Shown: one piece after another, positions 43,253-52,541 of the stretch
How the letters are laid out: each line of letters opens with the position of its first letter
How positions within the stretch are numbered: the first letter of the stretch is position 1
Assembly: GCF_025567405.1 (NCBI RefSeq)
Contig: NZ_JAOQKJ010000012.1
Span: 1-64,000 of the forward strand
Origin: Suilimivivens aceti
GTDB taxonomy: Bacteria; Bacillota; Clostridia; Lachnospirales; Lachnospiraceae
Direction of reading: 5' to 3'
Length of the DNA: 64,000 nucleotides
Notes under the pieces: model-generated
What the model saw: the letters and a program-made list of their open reading frames with translations, nothing else
Told to the model about the DNA's origin: nothing
The model's database searches: none
Translations under genes and position numbers: made by a program

Positions 43253-45397
43253 ATGAGTGAGCAGAACTTAAACCAATATGAACCGGGAAACGGAAATAAT
43301 TCCGGTCAGGGAGATCCGGGAAATAAAGGAAATGAAGGCAGAAACGGCTCCGGTGGCAATGGAAAAGATCCCAAACGCCAGAGCATTGTCCTGTTTCTGA
43401 TCGCAGCATTAGTGACACTGCTTCTGATGAGCAGTTTTATGAAGATGATGTCCGGAGAAACACAGAAGGAGATCAGCTACAATGAGTTTATCCAGATGCT
43501 GGAGGATAATAAGGTAGAGTCCGTTACCATCAGCACGGACAGAGTTAATATTAAACCAAAGGAAGAAGAAAAAGCAAACAAGCTGCTGTATCTGTATGGC
43601 AGTCCATCGGCTGTTACTTATTATACCGGCAAGATCGAAGATGATGACACGCTGACCCAGCGATTGCTGAAATATGATGTACCTGTCAAGGGAGAAGTGG
43701 CAGACAGCTCAAGTGTGATCATCAGTTTCCTTTTAACTTATGTCGTACCGATCCTTCTGATGTGGGTACTGCTCAGCTTCCTGTTCCGTAAGATGTCCAA
43801 GGGCGGCGGTCCCATGGGAGTTGGAAAGAGTACAGCGAAGGTATATGTACAGAAGGAAACAGGAATTACCTTTAAGGATGTTGCCGGAGAGGATGAAGCG
43901 AAAGAATCTCTGCAGGAAGTTGTGGATTTCCTTCACAACCCCGGAAAATATGCGAAGATTGGAGCGAAGCTGCCCAAGGGAGCACTGCTTGTAGGACCTC
44001 CCGGAACCGGTAAGACACTGCTTGCCAAGGCAGTGGCCGGGGAGGCAAAGGTACCGTTCTTCTCTCTGTCCGGTTCAGATTTTATTGAGTTATATGTAGG
44101 CGTAGGTGCTTCCAGAGTAAGAGATCTGTTTAAGGAAGCAACCAAGAATGCCCCCTGCATTATTTTCATCGATGAGATAGATGCCATCGGAAGAAGCCGT
44201 GACAGCAAATATGGCGGTGGCAACGAAGAAAGGGAACAGACACTGAACCAGCTCCTTTCTGAAATGGATGGCTTTGACACCTCCAAGGGAATCCTGGTGC
44301 TTGGTGCTACCAACAGACCAGAGATCCTGGATAAGGCACTACTGCGTCCCGGACGTTTTGACAGGCGTATTATTGTAGATAAGCCGGATCTGAAGGGAAG
44401 GGTAGCGATCCTGAAGGTGCATGCCAAGGATGTTCACCTGGATGACAGCGTGGATCTGGATGCGATCGCACTTGCAACAAGCGGTGCTGTTGGTGCGGAT
44501 CTTGCCAATATGATCAATGAGGCAGCGATCAATGCGGTGCAGCATGGCAGAGAATATGTGAACCAGAAGGATCTGTTTGAGGCTGTGGAACAGGTGCTTG
44601 TAGGCAAGGAAAAGAAGGATCGGATCATGAGTCAGGAGGAAAGAAGGATCGTTTCTTACCATGAGGTTGGTCATGCACTGATCAGTGCTCTGCAGAAAAA
44701 TTCCGAGCCGGTGCAGAAAATCACGATCGTTCCCAGAACCATGGGAGCTCTTGGCTATGTCATGCATGTGCCTGAAGAAGAAAAATATCTGCAGACAAAG
44801 GCAGAGCTTCATGACAGACTTGTCAGCCTGCTTGGTGGACGTGCTGCTGAGGAACTGATCTTTGGCGATGTGACTACGGGCGCAGCCAATGATATTGAGC
44901 AGGCAACCAATATTGCATCCAATATGGTGACCCGGTTTGGTATGAGTAAACGGTTTGGTCTGATGGGTCTTGCCACGGTAGAAAATGAATATCTTGGAGG
45001 CGGTGCAAGACTGACCTGCAGTGACAGAACAGCAGCTGATGTAGATACAGAAGTAATGGAAATCCTGAAGGAATGCTATGAGGAAGCCAAACAGATGCTT
45101 TCCGGTAACAGGGAGCTGATGGATAAGCTGGCAGCCCACCTGATCGAGAAAGAAACGATCAGCGGCAAGGAATTTATGAAGATCTACCGTGCTGAAAAGG
45201 GAATCCCGGAACCGGAGGAGAAGAAAGAGGAAGCGGATAATACAGAAGAATCTGGCAGAGCAGCAAAGCTGGAAGAGGAAACAGAGGCTGAGCTGAAGGC
45301 AGAGGAACGTACCCCGGAGGATTTCCTTAGACAGGAGCCTGCTGGAGATGAAGGTGAAAACGGATCGAAAGGAATCTTCTCAGGTGCCAGAAAATAA
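43253..45397 (+). CDS. ftsH: ATP-dependent zinc metalloprotease FtsH
   Basis: FtsH is a membrane AAA+ protease for membrane and regulatory proteins. The 714-residue protein has a Gly/Asn-rich N-terminal tail (about residues 10-40), two membrane segments (about 45-62 and 160-180), Walker A (GPPGTGKTLLAKA near 248), Walker B (CIIFIDEIDAIGRSR), the second region of homology (GATNRPEILDKALLRPGRFD) and the zinc motif HEVGH near 470. The acidic C-terminal tail is variable in this family. The low-complexity N-terminus is unusual. Confidence 0.96.
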   Translation: MSEQNLNQYEPGNGNNSGQGDPGNKGNEGRNGSGGNGKDPKRQSIVLFLIAALVTLLLMSSFMKMMSGETQKEISYNEFIQMLEDNKVESVTISTDRVNIKPKEEEKANKLLYLYGSPSAVTYYTGKIEDDDTLTQRLLKYDVPVKGEVADSSSVIISFLLTYVVPILLMWVLLSFLFRKMSKGGGPMGVGKSTAKVYVQKETGITFKDVAGEDEAKESLQEVVDFLHNPGKYAKIGAKLPKGALLVGPPGTGKTLLAKAVAGEAKVPFFSLSGSDFIELYVGVGASRVRDLFKEATKNAPCIIFIDEIDAIGRSRDSKYGGGNEEREQTLNQLLSEMDGFDTSKGILVLGATNRPEILDKALLRPGRFDRRIIVDKPDLKGRVAILKVHAKDVHLDDSVDLDAIALATSGAVGADLANMINEAAINAVQHGREYVNQKDLFEAVEQVLVGKEKKDRIMSQEERRIVSYHEVGHALISALQKNSEPVQKITIVPRTMGALGYVMHVPEEEKYLQTKAELHDRLVSLLGGRAAEELIFGDVTTGAANDIEQATNIASNMVTRFGMSKRFGLMGLATVENEYLGGGARLTCSDRTAADVDTEVMEILKECYEEAKQMLSGNRELMDKLAAHLIEKETISGKEFMKIYRAEKGIPEPEEKKEEADNTEESGRAAKLEEETEAELKAEERTPEDFLRQEPAGDEGENGSKGIFSGARK

Positions 45398-45404
45398 AGA
45401 AAAG

Positions 45405-45433
45405 AAGTGACTGCAGTTCATGCAGTCACTTTT
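45405..45433 (+). terminator. Terminator after ftsH
   Basis: An 11-bp perfect stem (AAGTGACTGCA / TGCAGTCACTT) with a 5-base loop ends in a short T-run. uvrC starts 15 bases later, so read-through is possible. Confidence 0.7.
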
Positions 45434-45448
45434 GCAATAGGAGAAGTT

Positions 45449-47314
45449 ATGTTTGATATTCAGGAAGAATTAAAGAAGCTTCCCAGGTGTCCGGGAGTTT
45501 ATATCATGCATGATGAAGCGGATACTATTATTTATGTGGGGAAGGCGGTCAATCTCCATAATCGTGTCCGCTCTTATTTTCGCAAAAATATTGGAAGAGG
45601 ACCACAGATCGACAAAATGGTAACGCTTATCAACCGATTTGAATATATTGTGACGGATTCTGAGCTGGAAGCGCTGGTGCTGGAAAATAACCTGATCAAG
45701 GAACACAGGCCCAAATATAATACCATGCTGAAGGATGATAAGACTTATCCTTATATCAAGGTGACGATGGGAGAAGAATTTCCAAGAGTCCTGTTTTCAC
45801 GTGAGATGAAAAAGGATCATGCTAAATATTTTGGACCATATACCAGTGCCGCAGCGGTAAAGGATACCATAGAGCTGCTTAACAGACTGTATCAGCTCAG
45901 AACCTGTAACCGGAGTCTGCCAAGAGACTGTGGACAAGGAAGAGCCTGCCTGAATTATCATATCAAGCAGTGTATGGCACCCTGTCAGGGAAACATTACA
46001 AAGGAAGCCTATGGAGAAAATGTAAAGAAAGCCCTGGATTTTCTGAATGGACATTATCAGGAGATTCTCGGAGAATTAAAGCAGAAGATGCAGACGGCAT
46101 CTGATCAGCTTGAATTTGAAGAGGCGATCCGTTACCGGGATCTGTATAACAGTGTGAAGCAGGTAGCGCAGAAACAGAAGATTACAGACAGTGATGGAGA
46201 GGATAAGGATATCATAGCCCTTGCAAATGATGCGAACGATGCGGTAGTGCAGGTTTTCTTTGTCAGGGATGGAAAACTCATGGGACGGGAGCATTTTTAT
46301 ATGACACATGTGTCACAGACTCCAAGAGAACAGATTCTTTTGGATTTTGTGAAGCAGTTCTATGCAGGAACGCCTTTTATTCCCAAAGAGCTGATGCTGC
46401 AGGAGAAAATCGAAGATCAGGAGGTACTGGAACAGTGGCTGACCGGGAGAAGGGGAGCGAGAGTTTATATCCGGGTACCGAAGATCGGAACCAGAGAAAA
46501 GCTGGTAGAACTGGCCGCCAGGAATGCAAGCCTGGTGCTGGACCAGGATAAGGAACGGATCCGGCGGGAAGAGGGAAGGACGATCGGAGCGGCGAAGGAG
46601 ATTGCAGCACTGCTTCATCTGGAGAAGGCAGACAGGATGGAAGCCTATGATATTTCCAATATCAGTGGTTTTGCCAATGTAGGCTCCATGGTGGTATATG
46701 AAAAAGGAAAGCCAAAACGCAGTGACTATCGTAAATTCAAGATAAAGAGTGTGTCAGGACCGGACGACTACGCCTGCATGCGTGAGGTGCTGACAAGACG
46801 CTTTACCCATGGCATAGAAGAAAGAGAAGAAATGGAGGGAACCGCAGAAAAAAAGGAAGTGGGCGGCTTTACAAAATTTCCGGACGTGATCATGATGGAT
46901 GGTGGACGTGGGCAGGTAAATATCGCGCTGGCTGTCCTTCAGGAGCTGAAGCTGTCTATTCCGGTCTGCGGCATGGTAAAGGATGATAATCACAGGACGA
47001 GAGGACTTTATTTTAATAATGAAGAGATTCCGATTGACAGGAACAGCGAAGGGTTCAGGCTGATCACAAGAATCCAGGATGAAGCCCACAGGTTTGCCAT
47101 CGAATACCACAGATCTCTTCGCGGCAAGGCACAGGTGAAGTCGGTATTGGATGAGATCCCGGGAGTTGGACCGGCGAGAAGAAAGGCACTGATGCGCGGC
47201 TTCAAGTCTATCGAGGAGATCCGGGAAGCGGATGTTGAAACACTTTTACAGGTGGAAGGAATGAACCGGCCTGCCGCCCAGGGAGTCTATGATTTTTTCC
47301 ATCAGAAAAAATGA
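45449..47314 (+). CDS. uvrC: Excinuclease ABC subunit C
   Basis: UvrC makes both incisions in nucleotide excision repair. The 621-residue protein has an N-terminal GIY-YIG nuclease (PGVYIMHDEADTIIYVGKA), a UVR motif (FEEAIRYRD), the RNase H-like nuclease (AYDISNISGFANVGSMV) and C-terminal helix-hairpin-helix motifs (EIPGVGPARRKALMRGF). ATG 45449 follows AGGAGA; the 42 bases of open frame before it lie in the terminator. Confidence 0.96.
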   Translation: MFDIQEELKKLPRCPGVYIMHDEADTIIYVGKAVNLHNRVRSYFRKNIGRGPQIDKMVTLINRFEYIVTDSELEALVLENNLIKEHRPKYNTMLKDDKTYPYIKVTMGEEFPRVLFSREMKKDHAKYFGPYTSAAAVKDTIELLNRLYQLRTCNRSLPRDCGQGRACLNYHIKQCMAPCQGNITKEAYGENVKKALDFLNGHYQEILGELKQKMQTASDQLEFEEAIRYRDLYNSVKQVAQKQKITDSDGEDKDIIALANDANDAVVQVFFVRDGKLMGREHFYMTHVSQTPREQILLDFVKQFYAGTPFIPKELMLQEKIEDQEVLEQWLTGRRGARVYIRVPKIGTREKLVELAARNASLVLDQDKERIRREEGRTIGAAKEIAALLHLEKADRMEAYDISNISGFANVGSMVVYEKGKPKRSDYRKFKIKSVSGPDDYACMREVLTRRFTHGIEEREEMEGTAEKKEVGGFTKFPDVIMMDGGRGQVNIALAVLQELKLSIPVCGMVKDDNHRTRGLYFNNEEIPIDRNSEGFRLITRIQDEAHRFAIEYHRSLRGKAQVKSVLDEIPGVGPARRKALMRGFKSIEEIREADVETLLQVEGMNRPAAQGVYDFFHQKK

Positions 47315-47356
47315 AAATTTTACGGGAGAAACATGGAAAGAGAAGAGAGCAGATTG

Positions 47357-47385
47357 TTGAGATTCCCCAGTTGATGTGGTAAACT
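47357..47385 (+). promoter_or_regulatory. Promoter for the hprK-murB-rapZ-whiA-crh-like run
   Basis: TTGAGA and TAAACT are separated by 17 bases, with a TG one base before the -10 (extended -10 form). It lies about 60 bases before hprK. Confidence 0.6.
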
Positions 47386-47444
47386 ATTTAAGATAACGGT
47401 CTTCCGTCTGTAAAGGCGAGAGGGGAAAGGCATGGAGGGAACGT

Positions 47445-48392
47445 ATGGCAAGCGTAAAACTGGAAAGCATCATTGAAAAGATGAAGCTGGAAAATCTGAC
47501 ACCTGATATTGATATTTCGAAGATCAAGATTACCCAGCCTGATATTAACAGGCCGGCGCTGCAGTTAGCCGGTTATTTCGAACATTTTGAAGCAACAAGA
47601 CTTCAGATCATCGGTTTTGTGGAATATTCCTATATAGAAGGACTTCCGGTGGCAAGGAAAAAGGAGATCTATGAGAGACTTCTTTCCTGTGAGATCCCGG
47701 CGATCGTGTTCTGCAGGGAACTGAAGCCGGATGAGCTGTTTACAGAGATCGCAGAGGCACACAAGGTACCGCTTCTGATGACCAAGAAAGCAACATCTGC
47801 ATTTATGGCAGAGATCATCAGATGGCTGAATGTAAAGCTGGCTCCCTGTATTTCAGTACATGGGGTTCTTGTGGACGTTTTCGGTGAGGGTGTCCTGATC
47901 ACAGGCGAAAGCGGTATTGGTAAGTCAGAAGCAGCCCTGGAGCTGATCAAGAGAGGACATCGTCTGGTTACAGATGATGCTGTTGAGATCCGCAAGGTCA
48001 GTGATGAGACGCTTGTTGGATCCGCACCGGATATCACCAAACATTTTATCGAATTGCGTGGTATCGGAATCATTGATGTGAAGACACTGTTCGGTGTTTC
48101 CAGTGTTAAGGATACTCAGAATATTGATCTGGTCATTCGTCTGGAGGACTGGGACAAGGACAAGGAATATGACAGGCTCGGACTGGAAGAGGAATATACA
48201 GAATATCTTGGAAACAAGGTAGTATGCCACAACATTCCAATTCGTCCCGGACGTAACCTCGCCGTGATCTGTGAGTCCGCAGCGATCAATCATCGTCAGA
48301 AGAAGATGGGATACAATGCGGCACAGGAGCTTTACCGCAGAGTACAGGAATCTCTGGCAAGAGGCAGAAGTGATGAGGATGAGGACGAATAG
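47445..48392 (+). CDS. hprK: HPr kinase/phosphorylase
   Basis: HprK phosphorylates HPr and Crh on Ser46 and also removes the phosphate, controlling carbon catabolite repression. The 315-residue protein has the Walker A GESGIGKSEAALELI near residue 155, the conserved LRGIGIIDVKTLFG segment, and the C-terminal RPGRNLAVICESAA motif. The start follows GGAGGGAA. Two possible substrates, the HPr at 22312 and the Crh-like protein at 52171, are in this window. Confidence 0.96.
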   Translation: MASVKLESIIEKMKLENLTPDIDISKIKITQPDINRPALQLAGYFEHFEATRLQIIGFVEYSYIEGLPVARKKEIYERLLSCEIPAIVFCRELKPDELFTEIAEAHKVPLLMTKKATSAFMAEIIRWLNVKLAPCISVHGVLVDVFGEGVLITGESGIGKSEAALELIKRGHRLVTDDAVEIRKVSDETLVGSAPDITKHFIELRGIGIIDVKTLFGVSSVKDTQNIDLVIRLEDWDKDKEYDRLGLEEEYTEYLGNKVVCHNIPIRPGRNLAVICESAAINHRQKKMGYNAAQELYRRVQESLARGRSDEDEDE

Positions 48393-48432
48393 AAGCAACC
48401 TGTAAAGAATAGAATAAAGAGGGAGAATAAAA

Positions 48433-49374
48433 ATGAAATACGTATTTGGTGTAGATATCGGAGGAACTACTGTAAAGATCGGACTGTTTGATGTAGAAGG
48501 AAATGTACTGGACAAGTGGGAGATCCCTACAAGAACCGAGAATGACGGTGAGAAGATCCTGCCTGACGTAGCAGACAGTATCAGGGAAAAAATGAAACAG
48601 ATGGATAAAGATGCGATCGCCGGTGTTGGTGTTGGCGCACCTGGTCCCATTGACGCAGCTGGTGTGGTACATCGTGCCGTAAACCTTGGCTGGAAAACCT
48701 TTAATGTAAAGGAAACACTGGAAGCACTGATCAATCTTCCTGTCAGAGCAGGCAATGATGCCAATGTGGCAGCCCTTGGAGAAATGTGGATGGGCGGTGG
48801 AAAAGGCTATAAGGATCTGGTTGTTGTTACACTGGGAACCGGTGTAGGCGGCGGCATCATTGTAGATGGAAGGATGATCAGCGGAAGTACCGGAGCAGCA
48901 GGAGAGATCGGACATATTCATGTAGATGATACAGAGACAGATGTATGTAACTGTGGAAATAAGGGGTGCCTTGAGCAGTTTGCTTCTGCAACCGGTATTA
49001 CCAGACTTGCAAACAAGAAGCTTGCCTCTACAGACATGGATAGTGTTCTGAGAGGCGGAGAGGTTTCAGCAAAGACAGTATTTGATGCTGTAAAGGCAAG
49101 AGATCCTCTGGCTATGGAGGTAGCAGAACAGTTTGGAAAATATCTGGGAGACGCCCTTGCAGCAGTGGCAGGAGTTGTAAATCCGGAAGCCTTTGTTATT
49201 GGAGGAGGTGTGTCCAAGGCAGGAGAGATTCTGATCGATTATATCAGACCTCATTATGAAAAGAGTGTATTCCATGGATGCCGTGAAGCGAAATTTGCAC
49301 TGGCAACACTGGGAAATGATGCAGGAATCTACGGAGCAGCAAAGCTGGTGCTGGATGCAGTAGCAGACAGATAA
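48433..49374 (+). CDS. ROK-family glucokinase
   Basis: This 313-residue ROK kinase most likely phosphorylates glucose. The ATP loop DIGGTTVKIGLFD is at the N-terminus, LGTGVGGGIIVDG in the middle, and the zinc motif (CNCGNKGCLEQFAS, with its upstream His in GHIHV) is intact, a hallmark of the ROK glucokinase group. It follows hprK by 40 bases and precedes murB. No DNA-binding domain is present, so it is an enzyme, not a ROK repressor. Confidence 0.92.
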   Translation: MKYVFGVDIGGTTVKIGLFDVEGNVLDKWEIPTRTENDGEKILPDVADSIREKMKQMDKDAIAGVGVGAPGPIDAAGVVHRAVNLGWKTFNVKETLEALINLPVRAGNDANVAALGEMWMGGGKGYKDLVVVTLGTGVGGGIIVDGRMISGSTGAAGEIGHIHVDDTETDVCNCGNKGCLEQFASATGITRLANKKLASTDMDSVLRGGEVSAKTVFDAVKARDPLAMEVAEQFGKYLGDALAAVAGVVNPEAFVIGGGVSKAGEILIDYIRPHYEKSVFHGCREAKFALATLGNDAGIYGAAKLVLDAVADR

Positions 49375-49391
49375 TAAATATTAAGAAGCAG

Positions 49392-50321
49392 GTGCGGACA
49401 TTGAGGGGATTTGGCGAAGCAGTTTATGAATATATCAGAGCGAATGTACCTGAAGAGGATATTCTGACAGAAGAACCGATGAGCAGGCATACAACATTCC
49501 GGATCGGCGGTGAAGCAGCATGCTTTATCCGGATCAGCAGTGAGGAACAGCTGCGGAAGCTGATCCCTTATTTTGAAAATGTCGGCGCTGAATATTTTGT
49601 CCTGGGAAAGGGCAGCAATCTGCTGGTAGGGGATAAAGGCTATCCGGGAGTGATCCTTCAGATATCAGATGCCTGCCAGCAGATAGAAGCAGAAGAAAAC
49701 AGGCTGCAGGTGCAGGCAGGTGCTGCACTTTCAAAGGTGGCGCTTTTTGCCATGGAAAGAGGACTTGAAGGACTGGAATTTGCTGCAGGGATTCCCGGAA
49801 CGGTAGGCGGCGGTGTGGTGATGAATGCTGGCGCCTATGGTGGTGAGATGAAACAGGTGGTGGAGAGTGTCAGAGTACTTTCTTCAGAGGGAGAGATCCT
49901 TACGCTCGACAATGACACCATGGAATTTGGATACAGAACCAGCATTATCAGAAACCGAAATTTTATAGTGCTGAGTGTGACTTTCCTGCTGCGGGAAGGA
50001 AACAGAGAGGAAATCCGTGCAAGAATAGAGGATTTTCAGAAGCGCCGTATGGAGAAGCAGCCTTTAAATTATCCTTCTGCAGGCAGTACGTTTAAAAGAC
50101 CGGAAGGATATTTTGCCGGAAAGCTGATCATGGATGCAGGACTTCGGGGATTTCAGATCGGTGATGCAAGAGTATCCGATAAACACTGCGGATTCGTGGT
50201 AAATGTTGGCAAGGCAACGGCAAGGGATGTAACAGATGTGATTGAGGAAGTACAGGAAAAGGTCAGAGAACGTTTCGGAGTTTCCCTGGAAAGAGAAGTC
50301 ATTTATCTTGGAAAATTTTAG
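49392..50321 (+). CDS. murB: UDP-N-acetylmuramate dehydrogenase
   Basis: MurB reduces UDP-GlcNAc-enolpyruvate to UDP-MurNAc for peptidoglycan. The 309-residue protein is FAD-binding, with HTTFRIGG, VLGKGSNLLVGD, AAGIPGTVGGGVVMNAGAYG, the catalytic Ser in PSAGSTFKRP and the C-terminal Glu in LEREV. The start is GTG 49392; no better in-frame ATG exists. It is a type IIb MurB, the usual Firmicute form. Confidence 0.94.
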   Translation: MRTLRGFGEAVYEYIRANVPEEDILTEEPMSRHTTFRIGGEAACFIRISSEEQLRKLIPYFENVGAEYFVLGKGSNLLVGDKGYPGVILQISDACQQIEAEENRLQVQAGAALSKVALFAMERGLEGLEFAAGIPGTVGGGVVMNAGAYGGEMKQVVESVRVLSSEGEILTLDNDTMEFGYRTSIIRNRNFIVLSVTFLLREGNREEIRARIEDFQKRRMEKQPLNYPSAGSTFKRPEGYFAGKLIMDAGLRGFQIGDARVSDKHCGFVVNVGKATARDVTDVIEEVQEKVRERFGVSLEREVIYLGKF

Positions 50322-50404
50322 CTGCTGTGTCTGAAAGAAGGATAATGACTGCAAAGGTTAATTTATAAAAGCAGGGCTGTATAAGTACAGCAGGAGGAAA
50401 TGGA

Positions 50405-51271
50405 ATGCGCTTTGTTGTAGTGACAGGAATGAGCGGCGGCGGAAAAAGTACAGCACTCCATATGCTTGAGGATGTTGGATTTTATTGTGTGGACAATCTG
50501 CCGGTTCCACTGATCGAGCAGTTTGTAGAACTGATCGCCATGCCGGGAAGTGAAGTGGAAAAGGTAGCTCTCGGGCTTGATGTACGTGTGGATCAGCCTT
50601 TTGAAGATGCACAGAAGGCATTGGAGAAGCTGAAAAAGAATGGCTATAATTTCGAGATCCTGTTTATGGAAGCCGGAGACAGTGTCCTGCTGAAGAGGTA
50701 TAAGGAAACAAGGAGAATGCACCCGCTTTCTCCTGGAGGCAGGGTTGAAGACGGTATCCACAAGGAGAGAAAGATCCTGCAGGATATCAAAGGGAAAGCC
50801 GATTATGTGATCGATACCTCAAATCTTCTGACACGGGAGCTGAAAGAGGAAATCGACAGGATCTTTGTGAAGAATGAAGAATATAACAGTCTGATGGTAA
50901 CAATACTGTCATTTGGCTTTAAGCATGGGATACCGGCAGATGCGGATCTGGTATTTGATGTAAGATTTCTGCCAAATCCCTATTATATAGAAGAATTAAA
51001 GTATAAAACGGGAAATGATAAAGAAGTACAGGATTATGTCATGGATTTTCCAGAGGCAGGGATATTTATTGACAAGCTGACTGATATGCTGGAATTCCTG
51101 ATCCCTAACTATGTGAAGGAGGGAAAATATCAGCTTGTGATCGGAATTGGCTGTACAGGGGGAAAGCACAGAAGTGTCACCCTTGCGAATAAGCTGTATG
51201 AGCGGTTGAAGAATAAGGGAAATTACGGACTGAAGATCGCACACCGTGATGTGCGGGCACAGGGGATTTGA
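50405..51271 (+). CDS. rapZ: RNase adapter protein RapZ / nucleotide-binding protein YvcJ
   Basis: RapZ/YvcJ is a P-loop protein that binds nucleotides; in enteric bacteria it controls GlmS via small RNAs. The 288-residue protein has Walker A (GMSGGGKSTALHMLE), the conserved RRMHPL segment and the C-terminal GCTGGKHRSVTLANKL and HRDV motifs. It overlaps the upstream edge of whiA. In Bacillus the neighbouring gene is yvcK, which is missing here. Confidence 0.94.
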   Translation: MRFVVVTGMSGGGKSTALHMLEDVGFYCVDNLPVPLIEQFVELIAMPGSEVEKVALGLDVRVDQPFEDAQKALEKLKKNGYNFEILFMEAGDSVLLKRYKETRRMHPLSPGGRVEDGIHKERKILQDIKGKADYVIDTSNLLTRELKEEIDRIFVKNEEYNSLMVTILSFGFKHGIPADADLVFDVRFLPNPYYIEELKYKTGNDKEVQDYVMDFPEAGIFIDKLTDMLEFLIPNYVKEGKYQLVIGIGCTGGKHRSVTLANKLYERLKNKGNYGLKIAHRDVRAQGI

Positions 51272-51288
51272 CCAAAGGCAGGAAATTT

Positions 51289-52155
51289 ATGTCGTTTTCA
51301 GCAGAAGTAAAGGAAGAACTGGAAAAAATCATGCCGCAGGCAAGACACTGCAGACTGGCGGAGCTTTCTGCAATTGTAGAGTTTGGCTGTCATATAGAAG
51401 AAACAAATGGAGAAATACGGATTACGATCCATTCGGAAAACGATGCAGTTGCCAGAAAGTACTTTACATTATGGAAAAAAACATTTAATATATGTACTGA
51501 TGTTGCAAAAGCACTACAGGCTTTAAAATTCACGGGAGATAATGCGGGAGCAGGAAAGGGGGCAGATCGTGTCCTGATCAAAAGCAGCTGCTGCAAGAGA
51601 GCATATCTCCGGGGTGCTTTTTTATGTATAGGTTCTATGAGTAATCCGGAGAAGGGGTATCATCTGGAGTTTGTCTGTGAGACTGATCGTCAGGCTCTGC
51701 AGATACAGGAAGCTATACATAGCTTTGACATAGAGGCGAAGGTAGTCAGACGCAAGAAATATGATGTTGTGTATTTGAAGGAAGGCGCCGGGATCGTAGA
51801 TCTTCTTAATGTAATGGGAGCGCATGTATCTTTGATGAATCTGGAGAATCTGAGGATTGAGAAGGAAATGCGCAATTCTATAAACAGACAGGTGAACTGC
51901 GAAACTGCCAATATCACGAAGACGGTGAATGCGGCCAGCAGGCAGCTGGAGGATATTCAGCTGATTCAGACACATATTGGGCTTTCGGGTCTGCCAGAGC
52001 ATTTAAGGGAGATTGCCCTTGTAAGACTGACACATCCGGAAAGTTCTCTTCAGGAGTTGGGTGGTTACTTAAATCCGCCGGTTGGAAAATCCGGTGTGAA
52101 TCATAGATTAAGGAAGCTGAGTGAAATAGCCAGTCAAATTCAGGTTAAAGCTTAA
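51289..52155 (+). CDS. whiA: Sporulation/cell-division regulator WhiA
   Basis: WhiA is a DNA-binding protein with an N-terminal LAGLIDADG-like domain (SFSAEVKEELEKI; CKRAYLRGAFLCIGSMSNPE) and a C-terminal helix-turn-helix (LSGLPEHLREIALVRLTHPE ... LGGYLNPPVGKSGVNHRLRK). At 288 residues it is a little shorter than usual (about 310), mostly in the N-terminal part. The frame is open to TTG 51268, but ATG 51289 starts the conserved MSFS sequence. Confidence 0.94.
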   Translation: MSFSAEVKEELEKIMPQARHCRLAELSAIVEFGCHIEETNGEIRITIHSENDAVARKYFTLWKKTFNICTDVAKALQALKFTGDNAGAGKGADRVLIKSSCCKRAYLRGAFLCIGSMSNPEKGYHLEFVCETDRQALQIQEAIHSFDIEAKVVRRKKYDVVYLKEGAGIVDLLNVMGAHVSLMNLENLRIEKEMRNSINRQVNCETANITKTVNAASRQLEDIQLIQTHIGLSGLPEHLREIALVRLTHPESSLQELGGYLNPPVGKSGVNHRLRKLSEIASQIQVKA

Positions 52156-52170
52156 AGGAGGAGAAATATT

Positions 52171-52431
52171 ATGATTGAAAAGTCCATTGAAATCAAGATG
52201 GCAGAAGATTTTGATGCACGTCCTATTGCCATGCTGGTACAGATTGCAAGCAGACATGACAGTGATATTTATCTTGCGACAGAAGGAAAAAAGGTGAATG
52301 CCAAAAGCATCATGGGAATGATGAGCATGCCTCTGAATCAGGGAGAAAGCGTAACTGTAATTGCAGAGGGAACTGATGAGCAGGCTGCTGTGGATGCTAT
52401 TGGTAGTTATCTGAACGGCAAAACGGAATAG
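52171..52431 (+). CDS. Crh-like HPr-family protein with Asp in place of His15
   Basis: This 86-residue HPr-fold protein keeps Ser46 in NAKSIMGMMS, the HprK site, but the catalytic His15 is replaced: EDFDARPIAM has Asp15. It therefore cannot act as a PTS phosphocarrier. In B. subtilis, Crh (Gln15) lies in the same place after rapZ-yvcK-whiA and acts in catabolite control after Ser46 phosphorylation. The gene order and the loss of His15 make a Crh-like role likely. Asp15 is unusual and might mimic phospho-His (inference). Confidence 0.88.
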   Translation: MIEKSIEIKMAEDFDARPIAMLVQIASRHDSDIYLATEGKKVNAKSIMGMMSMPLNQGESVTVIAEGTDEQAAVDAIGSYLNGKTE

Positions 52432-52447
52432 ATGAAACTGAAATACG

Positions 52448-52479
52448 GACGCCACACTTGTCAGAGTGTGGCGTCTTTT
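52448..52479 (+). terminator. Terminator after the Crh-like gene
   Basis: A perfect 10-bp stem (GACGCCACAC / GTGTGGCGTC) with an 8-base loop is followed by TTTT. Confidence 0.9.
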
Positions 52480-52541
52480 GTAACATGGAAAATATAAAAG
52501 GATAGGAAAAGAAAAGCTGCCAGAGGCAGCTGGAGGATTTT

